Shown one piece after another: positions 47,097 through 58,699 of a stretch of 64,000 nt of DNA. Under the pieces are notes generated by a model that was not told where the DNA came from, searched no databases, and saw only the letters and a list, made by a program, of their open reading frames with translations. The first letter of the stretch is position 1; each line of letters begins with the position of its first letter. Source of the stretch: Mytilus californianus (Eukaryota > Mollusca > Bivalvia > Mytilida > Mytilidae); assembly GCF_021869535.1 (NCBI RefSeq), contig NW_026262734.1, positions 94,617,285 to 94,681,284 on the forward strand, given 5' to 3'. The position numbers and the translations under genes were made by a program.

Positions 47097-47282
47097 TACA
47101 TTCCCGTTTGAATGGTTTTACACTAGTCATTTTTGGAGCCCTTCATAGCTTGCTGTTCGGTGTGAGCCAAGGCTCCTTGTTGAAGACGGTACTTTGACCT
47201 ATAATGGTTTACTTTTACAAATTTAGACTTTGATGGAGAGTTGTCTCATTAGCACTCATACGACATCTTCTTATATCTATCA
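47097..47282 (+). repeat. 3' end fragment of Penelope-like family B
   Basis: TTCCCGTTTGAATGGTTTTA through ACGACATCTTCTTATATCT; matches 56287-56465. Confidence 0.8.
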
Positions 47283-47619
47283 ACCAATATTTATAAAAAG
47301 AAAAAGTCATTACAGATAAAAAGGCTGTTCACGACGACACAAGTTTGGTCCGTATAAGTGCACTCAAATCTTGTACCAGCCGTTCACGAAATAAATCTTT
47401 AATAAACAAACCTTTAAAATCGTGCACAATGTGACTGCGACCATTTATTGACTATGTTTGCCTATTGCAACCGAAGGGACGGTACCAAATGTTTTAACTA
47501 CTATCTTATACATGCTGACAAATCAAAGGTTAAGCTATATATTTCTAACGTTTTAATTAAGCGCATTATCATAACTTAGACAATTACTTTTTCTTGGTTG
47601 TATAACGAAAAAAATATAT

Positions 47620-47731
47620 CTGTCTGGAGGTTTGACGCACCAAAACCATCATAAAACATGTGCTTTAAAGTTGAATCTGCTGGATTTTTCATGTTTTATC
47701 CAACATCCTGCACCGGCAGCCCTGAAATGAC
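47620..47731 (-). pseudogene. Gene B homologue of exon 22, frameshifted and donor-less
   Basis: GHFRAAGAGCWIKHEK is intact. Two bases (GC in gene A) are then missing at about 47683, which breaks the CP half of the module. The donor is ATATAT instead of GTATAG. Confidence 0.88.
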
Positions 47732-48483
47732 CTATAAAGATTATACAATAACAACGATCAATTTGAATTTGAACGATTGGAATGATGTTGATCATATTTC
47801 TTTGTCACTTATTACGTTTTGTTTTTCCTTAGTCCATCCAAAATATTAAAAAAACAATTGGTTATTGTATTACATGAATTTCTCTCCTAAAATTGCACAA
47901 ATCATCTATTCTACTATTGTTCTTACAGAAAAAAAACGCATCTTGTATTTTTGGTCATACAACATTCAGATATATTAATGATGTACGTTACTCAAAAAAC
48001 TTCATCACTGAGTGTTTTCCATTCTTTCCATTTGTTGGTAAAGGATAACATTTGATTTTGTAATTTTTAAGGACTTCCTCTTTTTGCATCTAGCGTAGAG
48101 GTCGTTTTGTTTTTTTGTTGTCATTTCTTATAAATCCCAGTGAACTTGCCACTAAGGATAATTTCAAAACTACAAGCCCCGCTTCATATCAAGGCCCTTT
48201 CATTGATATTTCCACAGCTCAATAAAATTAATCACAAGTTATATTTCCTCTTTCTAATTATATTGCATTTTACATTTTCAAATTGATACAGTGTACGCTT
48301 AGCGTACGTTGTTCACATGAGACGCTAACTTTGTTGAGCACCAGGTCCCGTTACAATTTTAGTCATTGCGTTTTCTTCATTTTTTTTACCTCCGTCTTAA
48401 TTAATAATGAGATTTGAAAATCAGAAAAAATTAAAATGTTTCAGGTCTGTAAACGAATTGATGAAAAAAGATTAATACATTAC

Positions 48484-48699
48484 CTGTTGGCCTAAAACTG
48501 TTGACCAAAGGATACAAAGGATTACTACCACAGTATTTCCGTTGCGCAACAGCCCGTGACAAACATGCTGATTCATGATGACCAGCGTTTAGTTTTTGTT
48601 CTGAATACTTGTCCTCGAAAAATCCAGATGCATTCCATCCTGATCTAGGACAATTATACCTAACAAAATAGCATCCTTCTCCACCGAGAGTCATTGCAC
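48484..48699 (-). pseudogene. Gene B homologue of exon 21 (second 4-Cys module)
   Basis: Open and full length: GEGCYFVRYNCPRSGWNASG, then ESACLSRAVAQRKYCG, ending FRPTG. Donor GTAATG. This exon itself is undamaged. Confidence 0.88.
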
Positions 48700-50104
48700 C
48701 TTTATAAAATGAAAAATAACGCATTACACATTTGAGCTTTTCTGGATTCAAAGACAAACATTTACGAGTCAATGATGCATAAATACTTAAGGATGTACTT
48801 AGGTGAGGTTTTGGAATTTGTGTCAAATGTTCGGACTTCTTGGTGTTTTTACCTACGATACAAGGTAAAATATTTTTCCCCATAACACCCATTTATCTTT
48901 TCATATAAGACTTAATAGCTCATAAGAGATCATTTACCAAAGTTTAAGCAGATTCTTAATTTTCTTTCTTTAGATTTGAGATCCAAATAATACCAATGCA
49001 AATATAAGTCCGAGTCCGCTTTTTCCCACCATATTTTGAAAATCAAATATCGCGAAAAGGAGCTCCATAACCTATCAATATTTTTAGCTTATTTTGATCC
49101 TTAACTAATGCTCTTTCAGCTTATAGTATTAATGTTGAATTCTTCATTTATTCATTTTCACTTAAGTACATCCTTAATGAATAATATGTCCAAAAGGGAC
49201 ATTAAATACCAAACACAATATAAGGTCACAGATTCGTAAGGGAGTTGACCGCTTAGTTTCTACTTTTAACAACTATAACAACGAATATTTTGAGAATACA
49301 TTTCATGAATAATGTCAATCGAGAAACACTGACAGTTCGTTTGGTGATACATCGGGAAAAAAAGCCCTCCATTTGCGATATCGATCTACATGATCAAGTG
49401 GTAGCTATTTCTATCCATTGAATTGTTATCCAAAACAAATGAAAAAAAATAGATGAGTTTTGTTTTGTAGGTTTACCGGTCAATGGTTAATTATGATTTA
49501 AAAGAATGAGAAATATAGATTCCACAACTGGAACAATTAGATATAAGAAGATGTGGTATGAGTGCCAATGAGACAACTCTCCATCCAAGTCAAAATTTAT
49601 AAAAGTAAACCATTATAGGTCACAGTACGGTCTTCAACACGGAGCCTTGGCTCACACCGAACAGCAAGCTATAAAGGGCCCTAAAAAATTACTAGTGTAA
49701 AACCATTCAAACGGGAAAACCTACGGTCTAATCTATATAAAAAACGAGAAACGAGAAACACTTATGAACCACATCAACAAACGACAACTACTGAACATCA
49801 GATTCCTGACTTAGGACAGGTGCAAACAAATGCAGCGGGTTTAAACGTTTTAATGGTACCAAACCTTCACCCTATTTCTGAAACAATAGTGTAACATCAC
49901 AACATAGAAAGACACACTATAAAATATCAACTGAAATAGCTTAACTCAATCAAAGGACATATTAACACCATTTAACCCATTTCTCTGACGTCAGTCTATT
50001 GTTCTTACTGTAGATTATTTTTCAAGAATCCACTGACCACAGTATTAACTTAAGAGAACTTAAATTATAACTTTAACCTTTTAACTTACGATCTTTTATC
50101 CTCT

Positions 50105-50200
50105 CAAAAACGAGTGGCATGTGTAGAATTCGAACCCGCGCGTATTTTCTTTATAATCAATACTCTTCAGTCTATGCATGATACCACTAGACCACGATGG
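50105..50200 (-). repeat. tRNA-like SINE head
   Basis: On minus, TGGTCTAGTGGTATCATGC (box A, about 50193-50175) and GGGTTCGAATTC (box B, about 50137-50126) are spaced as in a tRNA, preceded by GCCATCG. I could not close a full cloverleaf. Confidence 0.5.
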
Positions 50201-50539
50201 CTGACATCAATCATTATATGAATAGTACTCTTAAAGCGCTTAATTGTCAATACATGTCATTTAACTGTATTTCTGTCTCATTGATAATTCACTTTTGTAA
50301 TCTAATGAAATATATATATATATCTTGGTTTGTTCATGTTTATTTATTTTTTTTTTTATTTTGTGTGTTATGTTTTTTTTTTTAAGAAATGGGTTAAAAC
50401 TACTTCTTTGACAGTAAAAACAGAAACAAAATCATCGCCATTATATGAAAATGAAATATATATAATACTTTTACATGTTCTAGGATTAAAACAATATTTT
50501 GGTGCAGAAAAAAATTACAATGAAAAAATTTCATTCCGG

Positions 50540-50625
50540 ATACTAGGTTCGAACTTTGCACTGCTAATATCACCGTTATGACATTCGTTACCAACGACTA
50601 GACGATCACGGCTATGAACAGCTTG
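50540..50625 (-). repeat. Second tRNA-like segment
   Basis: On minus, GATCGTCTAGTCGTTGG (box A-like) and AGTTCGAACCTAGTATC (box B). Like its neighbour it lies inside the TTAA-flanked element. Confidence 0.45.
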
Positions 50626-51397
50626 ATGGTAATTGAATGAAATCCACATACTTATTCATTGTAAGTCCGTAGCAAGAGCAATTCTGATGGGGATTCAGAA
50701 TGCGTACCACAGATAAAACTAGTTTATTGACCGGTGAACGATATATGCCAAATGTAATAACGTTAAAATAATCTTAACTTAATGAAACGAAAACAGTTTA
50801 AACAAAATTTAAATATAATTGTTCAATTTAAATCGTTAGCACATACTTTTAATACTTATGGAAAGCAACATGAATTTGAGCATTATCATGAAATGGCAGG
50901 TTTATGGCATCAACGCTAGTAATATTTATCTGACTAAGAACGGCTTCACGGTGATTAATCTCCAATATACCAATTCAAGTTGCTAAATATTATATAAATA
51001 CATTTTGAAGGTTCTAAATTTTGGCAATTAAAATTTTTTAACTTTTCAAAACAAGATAAATAAATTCTGTATATTAATACGTCTTTTTGAATAAATTAAA
51101 TATACCAAAATCTATTCAATTAAAATAATTTGTAATGATTAAACATTATATGAAATATGTATTATATACAAAAATAAAATCTGGTGTTAAAAAGGGGAGC
51201 TAACACCCCATTTAAGTTATTTTAAACTTATGTTAACTTGTCAAATGTCTAAATATAGATGCGAACCGTGTGGATTTAATCATTTCCAGCTATTATAGAA
51301 TAAAAAAGACAAAATACGAAACTATTTTTATGAGATATCGTTGATTCATTGTCAAAACGTAAAACAGACAGTCGTTTTACTAGAAATGGGTTAAGCT

Positions 51398-51501
51398 AGA
51401 GAATTGATAAGAAGTAGTGGATTCGGAAACGATAATCAACTTGCGACTAAAGTCGCTCGTTGATTATCGTTTACGAATCCACTACTTCTTATCAATTCTC
51501 T
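51398..51501. repeat. Near-perfect 104-bp palindrome (foldback element 4)
   Basis: AGAGAATTGATAAGAAGTAG at the left pairs with CTAC and TTCTTATCAATTCTCT at the right; about 48 of 51 positions per arm pair. The centre is GCGACTAAAGTCGC. Confidence 0.92.
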
Positions 51502-51827
51502 ACTACTGAACATACACTGAACAAATAAATTTGACCTATGACACAATGTAAATACAAAATAAATAAACTAAGGGAAGAATAATAAAAGTAACATGTTATA
51601 TCGGTAAGAAATGTTAAACAATTAAAGAAAAACAATATGCTCGAACAAAAATATCAGCCATTTGCAATAACTTTAAACACAGGTAAATGAAAATAATTTT
51701 GTTATTAGGTATACGTGTACAGTACCAATAGAGAAAGGAAATAATTTTACAAAATAAATAATTTTGATGTTCATAGTACGAAGTGAAAATTTATAGTTAT
51801 ACCAAACACTTATCAAGGATGTTAAGA

Positions 51828-52165
51828 TGTTTCTCCACTCGAGACAGTTAAATTTTAATATCTAAAGCGCGAAGCTTGCCGAGCTTTTTAAATAATTAAA
51901 ATTTAATTGTTGAGAGTGGAGAAATATCGTAAAACACGAGTTTTAGTGGTGGAATCTGTTTCTCTAATGATTTTTATCCTTACTTTTCAAAGATTTGAAG
52001 AAAGTTGTGTACTTTTTATTTGACGTCATCAGACAAGGTCGCCTTTTTTCATGACGTCACAATAGGAAAATCTAAAAGAAACCAAGAAAATTTAACGTCA
52101 CAATTACACATTCGACCAATCATTTGCCAAGAACAGATTTTTCACTAGTGAGGAGAAATATGTTT
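51828..52165. repeat. Foldback element 3 and body
   Basis: GTTTCTCCACTC, then AGTTAAATTTTAAT, pairs with ATTAAAATTTAATTG, then GAGAGTGGAGAAA (about 43-nt arms, centre GCGAAGCTTGCCGAGC). The body carries two TGACGTCA-type sites (52019-52027, 52053-52060) and GACCAATCATTTGCC. It ends in a direct arm copy GTGAGGAGAAATATG. Confidence 0.8.
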
Positions 52166-52696
52166 CTCACACCGATCAAGAAATGTAAAATATCACAAAA
52201 AATAGAGAATGATAAGGAAAATATAGCAATCAGCCCTTGTTTCTTTACTGTCTAAATTAGTATCTGAGATATATATTTAAAAAAAATTTAAACTTCAATA
52301 ACCACACAGCATTAAGCTTTTATAACCTTTCATCATTTTTCAATCTTTATATCTAGTTTAATCTATTCCCTAAATATAATACATTGAACCATATAGAGAT
52401 AAATAATAAGTGAAAACCGTCTTTAATATCATACAAGGAAACTACATAATTATATCCAGAAAGAAAAGGATATTCTTATTGCCAAAAATAAAAGAGTCGC
52501 CTTATCGTTTTTCGTAATTGCTACAAACCAACAATTGTCCATAAAAAAGTCACGGAGTCTTCTGCGTATATACAATTCTATCAAAATGTTGAAATAAAGT
52601 CAATTATTATTGGATAGAAGTATTTGTCAGAAACATGCTCTAGCCTGAGAGAACTAGATTCATTTATCAGCTGTAATTGACTTTGAACTAGCTTTT

Positions 52697-52938
52697 AGTA
52701 ACTGACAGTACTGAAAACCAACTAATTTTTGCGAGCGATTTATTTTTCGCGACTTTCGCAAGAAGATAAATAACGGGAATTTAAATCGTCGCGAATACGT
52801 AGAACTTGGATCTAAGCTATTTGACTATATCAATGAAATTTGAAAATCGCGAAAGTAAGTCGCCTTGAAGTTGACAACTAACGGCCTAATCCGAAATAAA
52901 GTACTTGCGAAAATAAGTTGGTTTACAATACTCTTATT
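52697..52938 (+). mobile_element. MITE with CGCGAAA motifs, copy 2
   Basis: AAACCAACTAATTTTTGCGA at the left pairs with GCGAAAATAAGTTGGTTT at the right. The inverted partner is at 42425-42660. Confidence 0.75.
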
Positions 52939-52939
52939 T

Positions 52940-54320
52940 CGGTGCTTTATGTATTGTTTTCATCTGAGTTGAATATGCTTCTCGTATCGATATTTTGAGT
53001 AGGGCCAATTACTACTGTTTATTTTTAGTTTGTGTTCTTATGTTGTGCTGTTTTACCGCTGTCCAAGGTAAAAGGAGAATTGAGCGCGCACGAACATGTT
53101 GAATCCTATCACATTCTGTATGTGCCGGTTCCAAGCCAGGAGCATGCAGTACAGTTGTTGTCATTGTTACATGTCTTTCATATTTGTTTTTTTGTAAAAT
53201 GTTTTGTTATAAATTAGGTTTAAGTTGTTTTGTTCAAATTGATTTGCTTTTTTCATGTCGGGGCCTTTTATAACCGACTGAGCGGTATGGGTTTTTCATA
53301 TTGTTGAAGACCCTGCATGGCCTTTAAATGCTTGGTATCACTTCATTTGAAATCTAGTTGTTAGTTGTCTAATTGTCAATTATACCAATCTCCATTATAT
53401 TGTATAATGAAGTTGCAAAGTCTGATAAGGCTACCATGTAAACTTGATAATAATCCTTTTGCATTCCAAAAAGACACTTGTTAAAATGAAGAAAAAAAAT
53501 GTGGTACAATTGACAATGCAAATCTCTACCAGAGACCAAATGATATAAAAGTTAAGGACTATAGGTTACCAAATAGTATGTATTTGATTCCTTTGTTGTT
53601 TAATTTGATTTTAAAAAAATGGAATATGTACAACCTAAATCGCTTGTACTTGAAAGAAGGTGAAATTGAGTGCGTCGATAGGATGTAGTTTCAGCCATAC
53701 ATTTTAAATAATTATGTCATTGTGATATCATAGTTATTTGTCTAAATTTGCTATGTGACATTCTTCGATTTTTGACGAAAATGTTTAAATAACCAATAAA
53801 TAAATACTTGCATCGGACAATTTCTGTCATCTTCATGCAAATATAACTCAAAATTTTACATTCATCTTTATTATTCAAACAGTAATTTACTTATTATGAA
53901 ACAAAAATTATACTATCAATAAGGAGGTCATCGTGCATTTTTGTCATTTTCCTAATTAAAACTAGATAACTTCAGTTGGATTAATATTTCTTTAAAAGAC
54001 ACAATTTACCTTTTTGACAAAATAATTAACTTAAAAAGCCTTTATATTACTAGATAACATTTACCAACTTAGAATTATGTTTAATTTCTTCTAACCAAAT
54101 TCGAAATTTATTTTTAAAAGTGAAAGGTAGTGTGTGCCAGTTGTAAAAATAAAGATGATGTCTTATCACTCTACTTATCTTGTCTTTGTATACTTTCTAT
54201 TTATTACGTATATGAATTGAACGAACCAAACTTTAATAAGTTATATGCTTCATAACCATATTTTTGTAGAAGTAAATATGAAAATATGAAACGGTTGACC
54301 AGATTCACTTGAGAAACACA
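52940..54320. other. Intron space of gene B with a degenerate repeat
   Basis: 53030-53310 is a degenerate retroelement tail (TTCATGTCGGGGCCTTTTAT); a relative is at 33455-33610. Nothing else supportable is seen. Confidence 0.45.
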
Positions 54321-54329
54321 AGCTGACTA

Positions 54330-56465
54330 TATTTCACGAACATATAAAAATGCATTGAAGAAAAAGTTTTCATATTTAATTAAATGGTCTTTTGAAAAAT
54401 CTCATTACAAATTTATTTTCTGTAACTCGTTTAAAGCCTTTTTCTGTAACGAAAAAGGAAAGTATGCTAGATACACTTACTGGAAATGTGAAGATATGAT
54501 TGAAGCTTTAAATTTTCTTCTGGACAACATATATGTACGTTTCGGCGATAGAGTGTATCGACAGGTAGTAGGTATTCCTATGGGCACTAACTGCGCCCCT
54601 TTAATAGCAGATTTATTCCTGTATTGCTATGAATCTCAGTTTATGACCAAACTCAGTAAAGACACGTCATTGTTACATTTGGTTGATACATTCAACAATA
54701 CCTTCCGTTATCTAGATGATATTTTTTCGTTAAATAATCCAGAGTTCTCTAAATATACTACCGAAATTTAATCAATAGAACTTACTTTAACTAAATCTAA
54801 CATAAACATCAGTAGTTGTCCTTTTCTCGATTTGGACATTTCAATCTCTAAAGGAAAACTCCATACGAAAATTTACGACAAAAGAGACGATTTTTCATTC
54901 CCTATTGTTAATTTTCCTTTTTTAGACGGCGATGTTCCTTTGGCTCCATCATACGGTGTATATATATCCCAACTCGTTCGTTATGCCCGTGTGTGTAGTG
55001 ATGTCATAGATTTTAATGAACGTAATCAATGCATCACTGGTAAATTATTAAATCAAGGATTTCGTTACCATAAATTACGTAAAACTTTTGCTAAGTTCTT
55101 TCATATATACAAAGATTTGATTAGTAAATTTGGCTGTACTTGTAGAAAACTGATTAAAAACGGTATTTCACATCCTAAATTTTACGGTAATATTGTACTT
55201 AAAGCGCGGAAATCACTATGTGATCCGTGTAAACTCATCGAACCTTTAAACAAACTTATTAGTAAAGGTTATCTTACCAAAATTGTAATTAGATCTTTGA
55301 ATATAGTTTACATTGGCACTAATATCGATTTTGTCATCAGCAAATTAAAACATAACTAAATTTGTATTTTTTTTTTTCAAGTGGGAAGTATAAAGACACA
55401 CCCACGTTCGTTTAGATCTATAAAGAGGTTAAACTCCTAACTATCCTACTGTCTGTCGATACATTTATTTTTGGCATTGCACTAGTCATGTCTTTGACTG
55501 TCCATGACGTTAAAATACTAAATCCCTGGGATGTGTTTTAGTTGATTTCAGTCTCTGATGCATGATTTTTTATTATTAATTGTTTTGGCTTTTAACTAGC
55601 TGTCAGTAACTGCGAGTACTCTCAAATCGTACTTTCTTGTTTATTTGACCTGTTGGTACTAATTGTATTGATTTTTTGTTATTTAATGTTATCAAGGGTT
55701 ATATCTGGTCTATATACCAACTTTGATAAGTGTTTGGTATAACTATAAATTTTCACTTCGTACTATGAACATCAAAATTATTTATTTTGTAAAAATATTT
55801 CCTTTCTCTATTGGTACTGTACACGTATACCTAACAACAAAATTATTTTCATTTGCCTGTGTTTAAAGTTATTGCAAATGGCTGATATTTTTGTTCGAGC
55901 ATATTGTTTTTTTTAATTGTTTAACATTTCTTACCGATATAACATGTTACTTTTATTATTCTTCCCTTAGTTTATTTATTTTGTATTTACATTGTGTCAT
56001 AGGCCAAATTTATTTGTTCAGTGTATGTTCAATGGTGTTAATATGTCCTTTGATTGAGTTAAGCTATTTCAGTTGATATTTTATAGTGTGTCTTTCTATG
56101 TTGTGATGTTACACTGTTGTTTCAGAAAAAGGGTGAAGGTTTGGTTCTATTAAAACGTTTAAACCCGCTGCATTTGTTTGCACCTGTCCTAAGTCAGGAA
56201 TCTGATGTTCAGTAGTTGTCGTTTGTTGATGTGGTTCATAAGTGTTTCTCGTTTCTCGTTTTTTATATAGATTAGACCGTTGGTTTTCCCGTTTGAATGG
56301 TTTTACACTAATAATTTTTTAGGGCCCTTTGTAGCTTACTGTTCGGTGTGTGCCAAGGCTCCGTGTTGAAGACCGTACTGTGACCTATAATGGTTTACTT
56401 TTATAAATTTTGACTTGGATGGAGAGTTGTCTCATTGGCACTCATACCACATCTTCTTATATCTA
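54330..56465 (+). mobile_element. Penelope-like retroelement (family B), 5'-truncated
   Basis: An RT frame (to 55359) is followed by a 1.1-kb 3' region ending CACATCTTCTTATATCT. Pieces of that 3' region occur at 15200, 44210, 47097 and 49543-51824, so they are truncated insertions of the same family. No GIY-YIG motif follows the RT. Confidence 0.8.
54337..55359 (+). pseudogene. Penelope-like reverse transcriptase with one in-frame stop
   Basis: One frame runs from YKNALKKKFSYLIKW to the natural stop at 55357-55359, broken only by TAA at 54769-54771. Visible: LDNIYVRFGDRVYRQVVGIP with MGTNCAPLIADLFLYCYE (motif B, about 54560-54630), FRYLDDIFSLNN (catalytic YLDD, about 54705-54740), LHTKIYDKRDDFSFPIVNFP, then PSYGVYISQLVRYARVC. 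Motif A lies at the truncated 5' edge. Of the two Penelope-like RTs in the window this is clearly the younger. Confidence 0.85.
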
Positions 56466-56669
56466 TGAAAGGTTGAGTTGGTATCATGATATTTACAAGG
56501 AACTATATAGCTTTACAAAATAGAAATACATAAACAAATATCTGTACAAAAATAAAGTTAGTAAAGATAATTTCAATGTTATTTCTTCAGTTGCAAGGTG
56601 GTTGTGTGTGAGGGTCAAGATAAAGGAGAATTTAATAAATAAAAAAGAAATCTCAACTAACTTACCAAC

Positions 56670-56819
56670 CTGTATTTTGTGGCACTTTATATATTGTATT
56701 TGGGACGGATCCATCCGGGAGGTATACTGGAGTAAGTTGTTTTGAAGGAGGTTTATATATACAGTTTGAAGGCGATGGAGGAGTACCCCTCAAATATCCA
56801 GTGTCTGGTTGGTTACTTT
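56670..56819 (-). pseudogene. Gene B homologue of exon 19 (linker)
   Basis: NQPDTGYLRGTPPSPSNC, then TPVYLPDGSVPNTIYKVP; same length (150 nt) and phase as gene A exon 19. Undamaged. Confidence 0.88.
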
Positions 56820-56854
56820 CTACGTTGAAAATATTAGGTAAATGTTAGATATTA

Positions 56855-57115
56855 AAAAGAAGATGTGGTATGATTGCCAATGAGACAACTCTCCACAAGA
56901 GACAAAATGACACAGAAATTAACATTTATAAGTCACCGTACGGACTTCAACAATGAGCAAAGCCCATACCGCATAGTAAGCTATAAAAGGCTCCAAAATC
57001 ACAAATGTAAAACAATTCAAACGAGAAAACTAACGGCCTAATTAATGTACAACAAAAAGGAACGAAAAACAATAATGTAACACAGTGACAAACGACAACC
57101 ACTGATAATGCATTT
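56855..57115 (-). repeat. Retroelement 3' end (AAGATGTGGTATGATTGCC family)
   Basis: GATGTGGTATGATTGCCAAT, ACAAAATGACACAGAAATTA and CAACAATGAGCAAAGCCCAT; the same series occurs at 60357-60545. Confidence 0.75.
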
Positions 57116-58540
57116 GTGATATAAAAAGAAACTTGTCATATGTCCTATAAATATAGTAATTCTGTATTACAATATTGGAATATGGGTACAATGTGTGAAC
57201 AGAACAAACAGATTCAAGAGGTAAAAATGTCACAAAAAGGAGTACATATTTCAGCATTGTGTTATAAGCTTCATCACTAATTCAAGCATGCGATTTTTAT
57301 TGTTTCTTAAACAGTTAGAGGCAAATAATGTTTTAAAAGAATATATTAAAGGTACAAAATTGACTTAAAACAATTGTCCACGGGATAATGTTACTTAATT
57401 CAATTATAAGGACTTGATTTACAAGATCTACTTTTTTATTAGATTTTTTTACGACAATAAATACAAATGCTACTACATCTATAAATAAATATTGAATATA
57501 TCCATGTACACATATTTAATATTTTATTGGGTCATTTAACCTCATTATGAAAATATTATTGGCACTAGTTTTTAAAATAAAAAATATGTAAAACAATATT
57601 GGGAGCTAACCTCAATTTTATGTTTAAAAGAGTTGCAAACTTAGTTTCCATCGAAACTACCCAAATTAACCAACGTTAAATATGCCACTATATTTCAATA
57701 TATAATAAAACCAAAGTCGAACTCATATAAAAAGTATTTAGAGTAGAACGCGATTAAATGGTTTACAAAAGGTCTAGAAGTTTATACAAATTAAGAAAAA
57801 AAGGAAGTTAGGAAATTAATATTCTTAAAATGTACATCAAAACCATGAAACTTTCTCGGACACATTTTGTCAGTTTATCAATGTTTACGCATTTAGCAAT
57901 GTAATTATTTTTAGACTGTGCGTTGTGGATACTACTTAAAATCTTTTACTCACTAAAATTTAGATGAATGTTTGTAAAACTAAAGATGAAAAACATGAAA
58001 TGGTTTACTAGTGATACTTATGGAGCAAAGCTGATGATAGTCCACGAACACATGAAAGTGTCTAAATTCCTCATATGTGTGTTTGTTTGGTTTTTTGTTT
58101 GGTTTTTTGTTGTTAGACTGAGAACAATCTCATCACATCATTTATAAATATAAACCAATGTTTAATCACATTATGTCATAAAATATCCATAAATTCATAT
58201 CATTATTTTATACCCGGTTTAACTCTCCGAAAACTTATAGTCATGGCTGAGTAGCTCTGAGTTACTGGCGAGAAGATATAGCGTACCTAACACTATAATC
58301 AAATTTTAAAAAGATCAAAAAGTGGCGTTACTATGCATGCAGAAAATAGCATACAGTGAGGTAATCATATTATAAGAAACGATTTTATTTTTGGAACATG
58401 GTAAAGTTAATTTGTTTATATGTATAAATGTTGTGAAAATTTTGGTTTTACTTTTTTTTTATTACGGTTGTTGCAAACGTCCACATGTTCACTAAGACTG
58501 ATTTGACAAGTACATATATATTTATATATAAATATATGTA
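57116..58540. other. Intron of gene B without recognised content
   Basis: AT-rich; only a short GTTTTTTGTTTG duplication near 58090 and no exon. The donor of the next exon is overlapped by an AT-rich palindrome at about 58507-58542. Confidence 0.4.
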
Positions 58541-58545
58541 CTTAC

Positions 58546-58697
58546 TGATATGTAGAGGACCAACTTTGTTCCTAGGACCGACTTGATTAGGAAGAATTGG
58601 GTCCGGAAACCTCGTCTGATTGACAAAATCTTTTAAAAGACATCTTGGCTTGAAATTACCATAACTAAGGAGGGACAAAACTTTTCACATCAGAAAT
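58546..58697 (-). pseudogene. Gene B homologue of exon 18, frameshifted
   Basis: 152 nt against 151 in gene A. Reads ISDVKSFVPP then TAG at 58667-58665, after which the frame YGNFKPRCLLKDFVNQTRF resumes one base out. Acceptor TTGTAG and donor GTAAGT are conserved. Confidence 0.87.
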
Positions 58698-58699
58698 CT

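Larger units (their letters stand above)
49976..51390. mobile_element. TTAA-flanked non-autonomous element (piggyBac-like ends)
   Basis: Begins CCCATTTCT after TTAA (49972-49975) and ends AGAAATGGG before TTAA (51391-51394), giving 9-bp inverted ends and a 1415-bp element. No transposase frame is seen. Short C/G-rich tips plus TTAA duplication is the piggyBac signature; the assignment is inference. Confidence 0.65.
49543..51824 (-). mobile_element. Penelope-like family B copy (3' part), split by nested insertions
   Basis: 49543-49971 and 51505-51824 are together the reverse complement of about 55735-56465. They are split exactly where the plus copy reads TGTTCAATGGTG. The gap holds a TTAA-flanked element and a palindrome. 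The copy is truncated at TTGATAAGTGTTTGG, just before foldback element 3. Confidence 0.85.
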
